Source of the DNA: Sphingobacterium corticibacterium
GTDB taxonomy: Bacteria > Bacteroidota > Bacteroidia > Sphingobacteriales > Sphingobacteriaceae
Direction of reading: 5' to 3'
Assembly (NCBI RefSeq): GCF_004208525.1
Contig: NZ_SGIT01000007.1
Location: forward strand, 1-64,000
DNA: 64,000 nucleotides
The position numbers and the translations under genes were made by a program. Shown here in pieces: positions 1 through 7,915 of the stretch (positions within the stretch are counted from its first letter, which is position 1; each line of letters begins with the position of its first letter). The notes under the pieces are model-generated. The model saw only the letters and a list, made by a program, of their open reading frames with translations. It was not told where the DNA came from and did not search any database.

Positions 1-87
1 ACCTCTTCCCATTCCGAACAGAGCAGTCAAGCCCGCCAGAGCCGATGGTACTGCCGTAAAAGGTGGGAGAGTAGGTCGGTGCCGAAC
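1..87 (+). rRNA. rrf: 5S ribosomal RNA, 3' part (partial)
   Basis: The window opens inside a 5S rRNA. The segment has the conserved loop CCGAACAG near the start, followed by the helix sequence GGTGGGAGAGTAGGTCGGTG and an ending near GCCGAAC. About the first 25 nt lie outside the window. An rRNA operon therefore ends here, with 16S and 23S expected to the left. The exact 3' end is uncertain by a few bases. Confidence 0.93.
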
Positions 88-97
88 CTTATACAGG

Positions 98-137
98 GCC
101 CCTGCAGTATAACTGCAGGGGCTTTTTGTTTTTCTTT
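98..137 (+). terminator. Rho-independent terminator of the rRNA operon
   Basis: A perfect 10-bp stem (GCCCCTGCAG paired with CTGCAGGGGC) with a 5-nt loop is followed by a T-rich tract (TTTTTGTTTTTCTTTT). It lies about 10 nt after the 5S 3' end, so it should terminate the rRNA transcript. Confidence 0.93.
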
Positions 138-281
138 TCGACCAGCAATTATTCTCTCTTATGAAGATCGTATTACGACGATCGGTGGCCCCTAACGGAT
201 TCTAAAAAACAATTGATTGGGCGGGGGAAGTTCGATCCGTTTGGGCGAATAACACAGTTAATTGTGATAATAAATAGAAGA

Positions 282-311
282 GAAAAGCCCGGAGGTGAGT
301 CCGGGCTTTTC
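282..311 (-). terminator. Terminator after sucD
   Basis: An 11-12-bp stem built on AAAAGCCCGGA and TCCGGGCTTTT with a short loop lies 27 nt past the sucD stop. On the minus strand the hairpin is followed by TCTTCTATTTATT. The stem is nearly symmetrical, so it could also work on the plus strand. Confidence 0.8.
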
Positions 312-338
312 TAATTTCTTGATAAGAAAAGGTATGAG

Positions 339-1211
339 TTATTTTGCCAATTCTTCAGCAATAGCGACGCCAATTTCAGCAGGAGATTCTACTACACGTA
401 TACCGCATTCACGCATAATCTTCATTTTGGCAGCAGCCGTATCATCCGCTCCACCTACGATCGCACCGGCATGGCCCATACGACGTCCCGGAGGCGCTGT
501 CTGTCCTGCAATAAAGCCAACGACAGGCTTGGTACCGTGTTCTTTAATCCAACGAGCAGCTTCTGCTTCCATACCGCCGCCTATTTCACCGATCATGATA
601 ATACCTGCCGTTTCTGGGTCATTCATCAATAATTCTACAGCTTCTTTGGTGGTTGTTCCGATAATAGGGTCCCCGCCAATGCCTATAGCCGTTGTAATGC
701 CTAAACCTGCTTTTACCGTTTGGTCTACTGCTTCGTATGTCAGGGTTCCCGATTTAGAAACAACACCTACGTTTCCTTTTTTGAAAATAAAGCCAGGCAT
801 GATGCCTATTTTAGCTTCTTCAGCCGTGATAATACCCGGACAGTTTGGTCCGATTAATCTAGAATTCTTGTCGCTCAAGTATGATTTTACTTGAATCATA
901 TCTTTAGTAGGGATACCCTCTGTGATACAAACAATAACTTCGATACCTGCTTGAGCCGCTTCCATAATGGCGTCAGCAGCAAATGCAGGAGGAACAAAAA
1001 TGATCGAAACGTTAGCGCCAGTTGCTTCTACTGCATCTTGTACTGTATTGAACACCGGACGATCTAAATGAGATTGTCCTCCTTTACCTGGAGTAACGCC
1101 CCCTACTACATTTGTACCGTACTCAATCATTTGAGATGCGTGATAAGTACCTTCATTTCCGGTAAAGCCTTGTACAATTACCTTTGAATCTTTATTTACT
1201 AATACACTCAT
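339..1211 (-). CDS. sucD: Succinate-CoA ligase, alpha subunit
   Basis: The alpha subunit of succinyl-CoA synthetase makes ATP or GTP from succinyl-CoA in the TCA cycle, working with SucB. The protein has 290 residues, the usual family length. The N-terminal CoA-binding Rossmann domain contains GFTGNEGTYHASQMI. The C-terminal ligase domain has the phosphohistidine loop GRRMGHAGAIVGG with His about residue 247. I chose the start at 1211 (MSVLVNKDSK). An upstream ATG at 1244 would add 11 residues, but a promoter at 1233-1263 overlaps that extension. sucB is not adjacent. Confidence 0.97.
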   Translation of the reverse strand: MSVLVNKDSKVIVQGFTGNEGTYHASQMIEYGTNVVGGVTPGKGGQSHLDRPVFNTVQDAVEATGANVSIIFVPPAFAADAIMEAAQAGIEVIVCITEGIPTKDMIQVKSYLSDKNSRLIGPNCPGIITAEEAKIGIMPGFIFKKGNVGVVSKSGTLTYEAVDQTVKAGLGITTAIGIGGDPIIGTTTKEAVELLMNDPETAGIIMIGEIGGGMEAEAARWIKEHGTKPVVGFIAGQTAPPGRRMGHAGAIVGGADDTAAAKMKIMRECGIRVVESPAEIGVAIAEELAK

Positions 1212-1232
1212 TTTTTCTGTTTTTTTGCAAAG

Positions 1233-1263
1233 CAAATCTACCATTTTGCGACGACTTCTGAAA
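1233..1263 (-). promoter_or_regulatory. Promoter of sucD
   Basis: Read on the minus strand, TTTC is followed by 19 nt and then TAGATTTG, matching the Bacteroidota consensus TTTG-N19-TAnnTTTG with one mismatch in the -33 box. The predicted transcript start (about 1226) lies upstream of the chosen sucD ATG but inside the longer alternative reading frame. It therefore supports the shorter protein. Confidence 0.65.
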
Positions 1264-1345
1264 ATTTAATATACGATTGTCAACCGTACGAAAATTTTTT
1301 ACAACGGCAATGCATACAATCGTTTACATGGTTACCGAGCTTTAT

Positions 1346-1879
1346 TTATAAGCACGCCCATTTTTGCCTAAACTGCCATAGTACAATGCCAATAGTAACC
1401 GAGACATTTAACGAATGTTTAGTGCCGAATTGTGGGATTTCGATGCAGCCATCAACGATTTGCATGACTTCATCAGATACACCGTGTACCTCATTGCCGA
1501 ATATTAACGCATATTTCTTTCTAGGTTGTATCTCAAACTTTTGTAAAGATATACTCTCCGCAGCTTGTTCTATAGCAAGAATTATATAATCTTCTCTTTT
1601 TAGCTGTTCGACGATCGCAAATGTATCACGATGATATGTCCAGTCAATGGATTGTGTAGCACCTAACGCTGTTTTTTCTATTTCGCGGTGTGGGGGGGTA
1701 CCCGTAATACCACATAAAATAACTTTTTCAATAGCAAATCCGTCCGCAGTACGGAAAGTTGATCCTACATTATGCATGCTTCGTACATTGTCTAATACAA
1801 CGACAACTGGGATTTTTTCTTGATTTTTAAAAGAATCGATATCAGTCCGATTCAACTCTTCCATGGATAATTTTCGCAT
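1346..1879 (-). CDS. TrmH/SpoU-family RNA methyltransferase
   Basis: This is a 177-residue SPOUT-class, S-adenosylmethionine-dependent RNA 2'-O-ribose methyltransferase. The visible motifs are motif 1 (NVRSMHNVGSTFRTADGF), motif 2 (FGNEVHGVS) and motif 3 (IPQFGTKHSLNVSVTIG), which form the knotted SAM site. It has no L30e-like substrate domain, so it is a minimal SPOUT protein. The target (tRNA Gm18 or an rRNA site) cannot be told from sequence. The start at 1879 (MRKLSMEELNR) is chosen over 1927, whose extra residues overlap the rpsT promoter region. It is divergent from rpsT. Confidence 0.9.
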   Translation of the reverse strand: MRKLSMEELNRTDIDSFKNQEKIPVVVVLDNVRSMHNVGSTFRTADGFAIEKVILCGITGTPPHREIEKTALGATQSIDWTYHRDTFAIVEQLKREDYIILAIEQAAESISLQKFEIQPRKKYALIFGNEVHGVSDEVMQIVDGCIEIPQFGTKHSLNVSVTIGIVLWQFRQKWACL

Positions 1880-1940
1880 AGGCGAAATTAAAAAGTAAAA
1901 GGCGAAAAAAGAACGTCCGCATAACATTTTTAAAATACAT

Positions 1941-1971
1941 TTTGAATATTGGAAATAGTATGCTATTTTTG
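1941..1971 (+). promoter_or_regulatory. Promoter of rpsT
   Basis: TTTG (1941-1944), 19 nt, then TATTTTTG (1964-1971) is a perfect match to the Bacteroidota sigma-ABfr consensus TTTG-N19-TAnnTTTG. Transcription should start near 1977, leaving a leader of about 40 nt before the rpsT ATG. Autoregulation by S20 through such leaders is known in enterics, but nothing here proves it. Confidence 0.85.
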
Positions 1972-2016
1972 CATTCCGAAATTAGTATAAAAAGAAATAT
2001 AAATATAGCTAGAGAA

Positions 2017-2271
2017 ATGGCAAATCATAAATCAGCGCTTAAAAGAATCAGAGCAAATGCGGCAAAACGCTTAAGAAATCGTTACCAGGCAAAAACTACT
2101 CGTAATGCGATTAAAAAAATACGTAATACAACCGATGCTGAAGAGGCTAAAGTGTTGTTGCCGAGAGTTGTTTCAATGCTTGATCGTTTGGCTAAGAAAA
2201 ATGTTATCCATAAGAACAAAGCTGCTAACAACAAATCTAAATTAACGAAATTAGTTAGTAAATTAGGTTAA
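2017..2271 (+). CDS. rpsT: 30S ribosomal protein S20
   Basis: This 84-residue basic protein binds 16S rRNA early in 30S assembly. It starts MANHKSALKRIRANAAKRLRNR, the typical S20 N-terminus, and is Lys/Arg/Ala-rich throughout with the conserved VIHKNKAANNKSKL segment. The ATG at 2017 is chosen because a strong promoter ends at 1971, so an upstream in-frame ATG at 1942 would lie inside the promoter. It is monocistronic, with its own terminator. Confidence 0.98.
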   Translation: MANHKSALKRIRANAAKRLRNRYQAKTTRNAIKKIRNTTDAEEAKVLLPRVVSMLDRLAKKNVIHKNKAANNKSKLTKLVSKLG

Positions 2272-2298
2272 TTTTAAGCCTGTTCTTTAATAAGAATA

Positions 2299-2332
2299 AA
2301 AAAGGGATGTATTATTTACATCCCTTTTTCTT
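2299..2332 (+). terminator. Terminator between rpsT and the DUF1080 gene
   Basis: The stem AAAAAGGGATGTA pairs with TACATCCCTTTTT, with a T-rich end on both strands. It lies between convergent genes and probably terminates both. Confidence 0.85.
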
Positions 2333-2355
2333 ATTGACCTTTGATACAGATTATG

Positions 2356-3228
2356 TTAAAGGAACTTGGAATCAGGCAAAATACTTAAAATAATCTCGTC
2401 CAGTTTAGCCTTGTTGTCTTTGTAGGGAGATAGATCGTATAATTCCACTTTTCGGAAATCGATCGGATGACTTTCACTTTGCAGGTAAATAAATCCTTGC
2501 TTTAAAAGCTTTCCGTCCGCTTTTTGAGCAGGATCATAAGGTTCGACGTTCCCTCCTCCAATTTGGGGCTTGTGATATTCTAATACCACCTCACCTTCTA
2601 GTATGTGTTGAATAAGAGAGTCTCCTAATACGAGGAAATCAGCCGTTACCCATTCGTCTCCATGATAGGTTTTTGATGTAGAGCTTGTACAATGAGGGGT
2701 AAATAATGTTCCGTCAATAACGACGTTTGTTCCAGGGGTACATAAGTTCGATGTCGTACGTTCATCCTTGCCATTCCCACCAAGAAATTGCCCTTCAATA
2801 GAAATCGGGAAATCCTGGTCTTTTAGCATAGTATTTGGATCCTGTCCGTGAAGCATTGCCCCGCTATTGCGCCAAGCCCAGCCTTCACCACCTTTTACCT
2901 GCTCATCAACAAAACGGTATTCTACACGGAGAAGATAATAGCTATAAGGCGTATTGTAGGCAAGGTGACCATATTGTTGATTGAATTCGTCATAGCCATC
3001 GTAGCGGACTTTAAGCAGACCATCTTCGACCCGAAAAGTATTGGCGTAGTTCTCGCCTACTTCATGCAATCGGATTTTTGGCGTCCAGTCATTTATATCA
3101 TTGCCATTAAAAAGCTGAATTGGTTTAGGAGTTTCCGCTGACACGGTAGTTTTACTTCCCGTAGAGGAGCAAGCCAATATAATGGCACTCGTTGCTAATA
3201 CCAATAGAAAACTTAATTTGATTTTCAT
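2356..3228 (-). CDS. DUF1080 (3-keto-disaccharide hydrolase) lipoprotein
   Basis: This 290-residue secreted lipoprotein has a signal peptide ending in the lipobox IILAC (Cys20). The DUF1080 jelly-roll domain begins at about residue 37 (PIQLFNGNDINDWTPKIRLHE) and includes GEGWAWRNSGAMLHGQ, QDFPISIEGQFLGGNG and GFIYLQSESHPIDFRKVEL. Members of the family, a concanavalin-like fold, include hydrolases of 3-keto-glucosides; the substrate here is unknown. It lies 15 nt downstream of the AraC regulator on the same strand, so the two are probably cotranscribed, which points to sugar-responsive control. Confidence 0.88.
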   Translation of the reverse strand: MKIKLSFLLVLATSAIILACSSTGSKTTVSAETPKPIQLFNGNDINDWTPKIRLHEVGENYANTFRVEDGLLKVRYDGYDEFNQQYGHLAYNTPYSYYLLRVEYRFVDEQVKGGEGWAWRNSGAMLHGQDPNTMLKDQDFPISIEGQFLGGNGKDERTTSNLCTPGTNVVIDGTLFTPHCTSSTSKTYHGDEWVTADFLVLGDSLIQHILEGEVVLEYHKPQIGGGNVEPYDPAQKADGKLLKQGFIYLQSESHPIDFRKVELYDLSPYKDNKAKLDEIILSILPDSKFL

Positions 3229-3243
3229 GCGTCTAGTTTAAGG

Positions 3244-4059
3244 TTATAATAATAAATTTTTGTTTTTGATATATTCGCTGGGTCTCACTCCAATAACTTT
3301 ATTAAAGGTATTGCTGAAGGTTGGTAAGCTGCTGTAACCCACACGCATCGCTACTTCGTTTACACTCATCTTCTCGTCCAGAAGCAGTTTTAGTGCGGTG
3401 AGCATACGGAGAATAGTGTAATATTGGATAAAGCTCATGTTTAGTTCCCGTTGAAAAAGACGAGCCAGTGTGCGTTCACTGACCTCAAATTCGTTCGCCA
3501 GATTTTTAAAGCTAATGTTTTCATCTATACGTTGTTCCAAATAATTGACAATCATTTTTAGTTTTTCATGTTTCGGATAGGGGAGGGCTAAAGGCAATTC
3601 CGTTTGAGATATTTCCGGCAGGATTAATTTAAAAGCCTTAGCAATGGAGTATTTAGGTTCTTCTGTAGGTAATATATTACCTGTCCAGCGATTGGTAAAC
3701 ATAATAAACTCAATTAAAAAATCATTGACAGGATAGATATTTACTTTATCAAAAAAATCGGTGTCCGTATCAAATGGAGGGAAATATAAATTACGCATCA
3801 CGACTTCGGGACTACTTGGGTAAATACTGTGTCTTATTCCGCCTGGAATCCATATGTAATGACGTGCGGGTAGAAAGTACGATTTTTCATCAGTTTTTAA
3901 AAAAACAATTCCTCCCTCTGTATAGAGAAACTGCCCTTTTGTATGACTGTGTTCGGAAATGAAGCTTTCTCCCATAAGTGCATGGTGGCAATAAATACTA
4001 TCTTCGAAAGTGTCTACTTCCGTCATGTAATATTTGTCAACATAAAGCGTTCTGTCCAT
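3244..4059 (-). CDS. AraC-family transcriptional regulator
   Basis: This 271-residue regulator has an N-terminal cupin-like sensor (residues about 20-130, including HSHTKGQFLYTEGG and WIPGGIRHSIYP) and a C-terminal AraC double helix-turn-helix (about 165-265: ISFKNLANEFEVSERTLARLFQ, then MSVNEVAMRVGYSSLPTFSNTFNKVIGVRPSEY). The ligand is unknown, but cupin-AraC proteins often sense sugars or aromatics. It is divergent from the CoA-transferase gene (127 nt between starts) and directly upstream of the DUF1080 gene, so either or both may be targets. Confidence 0.93.
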   Translation of the reverse strand: MDRTLYVDKYYMTEVDTFEDSIYCHHALMGESFISEHSHTKGQFLYTEGGIVFLKTDEKSYFLPARHYIWIPGGIRHSIYPSSPEVVMRNLYFPPFDTDTDFFDKVNIYPVNDFLIEFIMFTNRWTGNILPTEEPKYSIAKAFKLILPEISQTELPLALPYPKHEKLKMIVNYLEQRIDENISFKNLANEFEVSERTLARLFQRELNMSFIQYYTILRMLTALKLLLDEKMSVNEVAMRVGYSSLPTFSNTFNKVIGVRPSEYIKNKNLLL

Positions 4060-4186
4060 TGTTTTCTGAAGTAAAAGGCATAAATTTCCTATTTTTTGAC
4101 GACATAACCAAAAAAGTAGGAGACATACGGAAAATTGATTATTATTGTTTATCTTACAGTTTGTAGCAGATAACAGCGTATTTTAT

Positions 4187-5683
4187 ATGACAGCGGAAAG
4201 AATTAAATTAGAGAGGCTAAAAGATAAAGTGATGACCGTACAAGAAGCGGTCGATTTTTTTGAGAACGATATGGTGGTGGGGTCGAGTGGCTTCACAAAA
4301 GCGGGAGATAGTAAGGTTGTGTTGGAAGCTTTGGCAGAACGTGCTAAAAATGAGGATATAAAAATTACGTTGATGACCGGGGCTTCGTTAGGACATGATA
4401 CAGATGGTAAGTTAGCCGCTGCCGGAGCACTAAAAAAGCGGATGCCCTTTCAGGTAGATCGGACGTTGAGAAACAAAATCAATGCAGGTGAAGTATTGTT
4501 TATAGATCAACATCTTAGTGAGAGTGCGGAGTTGCTGCACAATAAGAATCTTCCTGCTGTTGATATTGCGGTTATTGAAGTAGCATACATTGATCGGGAC
4601 GGGAGTCTGGTACTTACCACATCTGTGGGAAATTCTGCCACCTTCGCTGAGTTGGCGGAAAAAATCATTATTGAGATTAATACGGCTATCCCGATGGAGG
4701 TTTATGGTCTCCATGATATATATAAACCTGAGAACTACCCTCATAGAAATGTGATTCCTATTGTTGCGCCTTGGAATAAGATTGGACGTAAGACCATTTC
4801 TGTTAATCCAGATAAAATTGTTGGAATCGTTTTTACAGATAAAAAAGACAGTCCGGCAGATATCGCCGAGCCGGATGCAAAAACAACGGCAATAGCTGCC
4901 CATATTTTGAATTTCTTTGAGAACGAGGTGCAATTAGGGCATTTAACCGATCGACTGCAGCCATTGCAGGCGGGAATCGGAAAAGTGGCGAACGCGGTAC
5001 TGATGGGGTTTAAAAACAGTAATTTTTATGATTTAACAATGTTTTCCGAAGTATTGCAAGATAGTACATTTGATTTGATAGATGCCGGAAAACTATCTTT
5101 TGCTTCTGCCTCGTCTATTACGGTGTCCGAAGAATGTTATGAACGGGTATTCAATAATTTACAACGGTATCGGGATAAAATTGTATTACGACCTCAAAAT
5201 ATTTCTAATACGCCGGGTTTGATTCGTCGGTTAGGCGTTATTGCCATCAACACGGCGATTGAATTTGATATTTACGGAAACGTTAACTCCACACATCTCG
5301 CGGGTTCCAAAATCATGAATGGTATCGGTGGTTCAGGTGATTTTGCGAGAAATGCGTACCTCAGTATTTTCGTAACGCAAGCAGCTTCTAAAAATAATAC
5401 AATTTCGCATGTTCTGCCCATGGTATCCCATGTGGATCATACCGAACATGACGTGGATGTTTTGGTAACAGATATTGGACTAGCTGATTTACGTGGGCTT
5501 GCGCCGAGAGAACGTGCTCAAAAAATCATTGAAAACTGTGTGCACCCTGATTTTAGAGCAGAACTTCAATCCTATTTTGATAGAGCCTGCGACAGAGGGG
5601 GGCATACGCCCCATTTATTGGAAGAAGCTTTTAGCTGGCATTTACGGCTTGCGGAGACAGGTACAATGAAGAAACTTACTTAA
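4187..5683 (+). CDS. Acetyl-CoA hydrolase / succinyl-CoA:acetate CoA-transferase family protein
   Basis: This 498-residue class I CoA-transferase moves CoA between acyl-CoA and acetate or succinate. It has the family features SSGFTKAGDSKVV near the N-terminus, the oxyanion-loop type motif GIGKVANAVL and the presumed catalytic Glu at about residue 288 (TMFSEVLQD). NGIGGSGDFARNA and SHVDHTEHDVDVLVTDIGLADLRG are also typical. The start MTAERIKLERL at 4187 is chosen over 4145, whose extra residues are not family-like. In acetic-acid bacteria such an enzyme (AarC) can replace succinyl-CoA synthetase. Here sucD is present 3 kb away, so it more likely serves acetate or propionate handling. Confidence 0.9.
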   Translation: MTAERIKLERLKDKVMTVQEAVDFFENDMVVGSSGFTKAGDSKVVLEALAERAKNEDIKITLMTGASLGHDTDGKLAAAGALKKRMPFQVDRTLRNKINAGEVLFIDQHLSESAELLHNKNLPAVDIAVIEVAYIDRDGSLVLTTSVGNSATFAELAEKIIIEINTAIPMEVYGLHDIYKPENYPHRNVIPIVAPWNKIGRKTISVNPDKIVGIVFTDKKDSPADIAEPDAKTTAIAAHILNFFENEVQLGHLTDRLQPLQAGIGKVANAVLMGFKNSNFYDLTMFSEVLQDSTFDLIDAGKLSFASASSITVSEECYERVFNNLQRYRDKIVLRPQNISNTPGLIRRLGVIAINTAIEFDIYGNVNSTHLAGSKIMNGIGGSGDFARNAYLSIFVTQAASKNNTISHVLPMVSHVDHTEHDVDVLVTDIGLADLRGLAPRERAQKIIENCVHPDFRAELQSYFDRACDRGGHTPHLLEEAFSWHLRLAETGTMKKLT

Positions 5684-5687
5684 AAAC

Positions 5688-5724
5688 TAAAAGCACATCT
5701 CACTTGTAAAGGATGTGCTTTTTT
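5688..5724 (+). terminator. Terminator after the CoA-transferase
   Basis: AAAAGCACATC pairs with GATGTGCTTTT around a short A-rich loop, followed by TTTTTCTG. It lies between convergent genes and can serve both strands. Confidence 0.85.
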
Positions 5725-5746
5725 CTGAAATAAGGTTGCTGCTTTT

Positions 5747-6328
5747 CTATCGTTGTCCAGGCAGATAGATCTGGAAACCAAGGCTTACACCAAGGCCGCT
5801 TTGTCCACCACCGGAATTAATATTAGCTTTGTTATAATTGTATCCAACTGTTGTTTCTAATGCTACTGATTGCGTTATAAAATGTGCATAGCCAGCAGCT
5901 AAACCTAGTTCTAGAGCGACATTGTCGCCAGCTGAACTGCCGGCAATACCAACGTTCCCGTGTCCGAAGAAACGTCCGCTCGCACTAGCTCCACCTGGGA
6001 AATAGTAACGCACGAAAGGGGCTACGCCATAAGTCCATTCGTTGTCCCCATCACCTTTGACTGATTTAAAGCCTAAACTGGCTTGTGCTCCGATTGCAAC
6101 ACCATCTGATACAAAGTACCCTGCGCGTGGCCTTAACCCGATATTAAACGATTCAGCTTCAAAATTGTAACCTAGGCCGGCTAGCTCGCCACCAACCATC
6201 CAATTGCCTTGTCTAATTGGTTCTAATCCTACGTTAGCAGATGTCTGCGGTGTCGTCTCTACACGTTGTGCCTGTGCGCTGATTGCGAAGCCTCCTAGTA
6301 AGAGGCATAAAAATGTAAACTTCTTCAT
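5747..6328 (-). CDS. Outer-membrane beta-barrel protein
   Basis: A 193-residue secreted protein with a clear signal peptide (about 20 residues, ending SAQAQ). The mature part alternates short polar and hydrophobic Gly/aromatic-rich strands (for example NWMVGGELAGLGYNF, RPRAGYFVSDGVAIGAQASLGF), as in eight-stranded beta-barrels of the OmpA/OprF-like transmembrane class. It ends in a strand close to the C-terminus (GVSLGFQIYLPGQR). No OmpA peptidoglycan-binding domain follows. The specific role is unknown. It stands alone, flanked by a terminator and a 134-nt gap. Confidence 0.75.
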   Translation of the reverse strand: MKKFTFLCLLLGGFAISAQAQRVETTPQTSANVGLEPIRQGNWMVGGELAGLGYNFEAESFNIGLRPRAGYFVSDGVAIGAQASLGFKSVKGDGDNEWTYGVAPFVRYYFPGGASASGRFFGHGNVGIAGSSAGDNVALELGLAAGYAHFITQSVALETTVGYNYNKANINSGGGQSGLGVSLGFQIYLPGQR

Positions 6329-6462
6329 ATTACGATCTATTACGTTAAAATTATTTTATCTAAGTTAATAACGTTTTGTGACCATAATTGTTTGACGTAA
6401 TTTAATAAATTATAGAAGCGATGTGAAAATGTAGTAAAAGATCTACTTTTTCTATTAGAAAA

Positions 6463-7419
6463 TTAATTGATAAACGGAGAGGAGAGCCCTCTTTGTTTGC
6501 TATAATAATCTACTGTTTTCGCTGCTTGAAATGGTCGGTCAGTACTCAATATATCGGCTCCATTTTCAATATATTCTGCGTAAACCTGTTCGCCTCTTTG
6601 CTGCGCTTGGCGATCCAGGTTTCCGATGGTGCCTAAAATACATAAAATACCATGCTGATGAAGTAGATCGATTAGTTTTTTGTCTGCTTGTGATGTGCCG
6701 ATAAAAGCAACAAGTCGCGTATCCGGAATATCCAGATCATTTAAACGTATCAAGTCTTCTACATTTTTTATAGAAGCTGAAATCATTAAATCTGGTGCCA
6801 AGTTATGTACTGCTGCCGCTTGGTCGGCACTGTAAGTAATGATGATCACATATGCTTCGGCTTTTGTTTTTCTAATGACGTCTACCACGAGCTGATAGGG
6901 GACATTTCTTTTTACATCCAATGTGAAAAGAACTTGGCCGATACCCCACCGTAATGTTTCCTCCAATGTTGGAATACGGTAGTTGGTTACAGTTCCTGCA
7001 GGATCTTTGAGGTTTAACTCCTTCAACTCAGCTAATGTATGTCGACTAACTTTTCCCTTTCCTGTTGTAGTACGGTCTAATGTTTCGTCGTGCATTAAAA
7101 CGAGAACAGAATCTTTCGTAAGTGCAATGTCACACTCGATAATGGCAGGCATTTTCGAGGCCACGCGTTGAAAAGTTTCTATGGAATTTTCGGGATAATC
7201 TGTATCCGGCCCGCCCCGATGTGCGCTAACCAATGGAACCCTCGTTTCCGAATAGGTAAGGAAACGATATAAGTCCCCAACCTCTTTAAAATTAAATACC
7301 TGCGGAGCATTACCTAATCGGATGGTATCCGCTGTGGTGTTATTTCTGAAACAGCTGCAGAAAAACAATAGAAGCACGAGCGTTAAATAAAAATTATTTA
7401 TTTTCTGCATAGGTTTCAA
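6463..7419 (-). CDS. Glycerophosphodiester phosphodiesterase family lipoprotein
   Basis: A GDPD-type TIM barrel that hydrolyses glycerophosphodiesters to sn-glycerol 3-phosphate and an alcohol. Catalytic motifs are visible: SAHRGGP (HR motif), the Glu and Asp of ECDIALTKDS, and the His of MHDETLDRTTTG. The N-terminus has a hydrophobic segment ending CSC, so it is probably a periplasmic or outer-membrane lipoprotein. The start is at 7419, or at the second Met at 7410; either overlaps the end of aroK by 17-26 nt, indicating one transcript. Confidence 0.88.
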   Translation of the reverse strand: MKPMQKINNFYLTLVLLLFFCSCFRNNTTADTIRLGNAPQVFNFKEVGDLYRFLTYSETRVPLVSAHRGGPDTDYPENSIETFQRVASKMPAIIECDIALTKDSVLVLMHDETLDRTTTGKGKVSRHTLAELKELNLKDPAGTVTNYRIPTLEETLRWGIGQVLFTLDVKRNVPYQLVVDVIRKTKAEAYVIIITYSADQAAAVHNLAPDLMISASIKNVEDLIRLNDLDIPDTRLVAFIGTSQADKKLIDLLHQHGILCILGTIGNLDRQAQQRGEQVYAEYIENGADILSTDRPFQAAKTVDYYSKQRGLSSPFIN

Positions 7420-7915
7420 TGGATTGACATATAGTATCTAAAGAGCTGTTTAACTGATCAATTTGGATATGGGCTTGCTTATAAAAAAATTCTCTTTCAC
7501 CCAATTTTTCTTCAATAAATTTTAGGAGAGCTTCATCTCGTAACCCTTGGAGAGCAGGGCGGGAAGCAATATTGGATTGTTGCAATCTATTATATAAGGC
7601 TTTGGGTGTGAGATATAGATAAATGGCAATGCCGTTTTCCAAAATCCATTGCATGTTATCGAAAAAACAAGGACTCCCCCCACCGGTAGAGACTACTGCT
7701 CGTTTTCCGTGTTGTTCTTTGAGCATTTTGCTTTCCAATTCGCGAAAGTTTTGCTCGCCATATGCTGTAAAGTATTCCGGTATTGACATGCCGATACGTT
7801 CAACAAGCAGGTGATCTAAATCAATAAACTGCATGCTCAGATGGTTAGCTAGCTTTTTGCCTAGGGTAGTCTTTCCGCTGCCCATAAAACCGATTAAAAA
7901 TATAGGCTTATACAT
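7394..7915 (-). CDS. aroK: Shikimate kinase
   Basis: This 173-residue enzyme phosphorylates shikimate in the chorismate pathway to aromatic amino acids. It has the P-loop GFMGSGKTT (residues 9-17), the shikimate-binding FIDLDHLLVERIGMSIPEYF and FRELE, the STGGGSPC motif and a SRPAL lid segment. The ATG at 7915 is chosen over 7975 because the protein then starts just before the first beta strand (MYKPIFLIGFMG). The start overlaps the stop of the BT_3928-family gene as TAATG, a sign of translational coupling. Confidence 0.94.
   Translation of the reverse strand: MYKPIFLIGFMGSGKTTLGKKLANHLSMQFIDLDHLLVERIGMSIPEYFTAYGEQNFRELESKMLKEQHGKRAVVSTGGGSPCFFDNMQWILENGIAIYLYLTPKALYNRLQQSNIASRPALQGLRDEALLKFIEEKLGEREFFYKQAHIQIDQLNSSLDTICQSIETYAENK

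Noticed and set aside
295..894. Long plus-strand reading frame opposite sucD.
   Set aside because: It is antisense to a clearly conserved gene and its composition (Pro/Ser/Ile-rich) reflects reverse reading of sucD.
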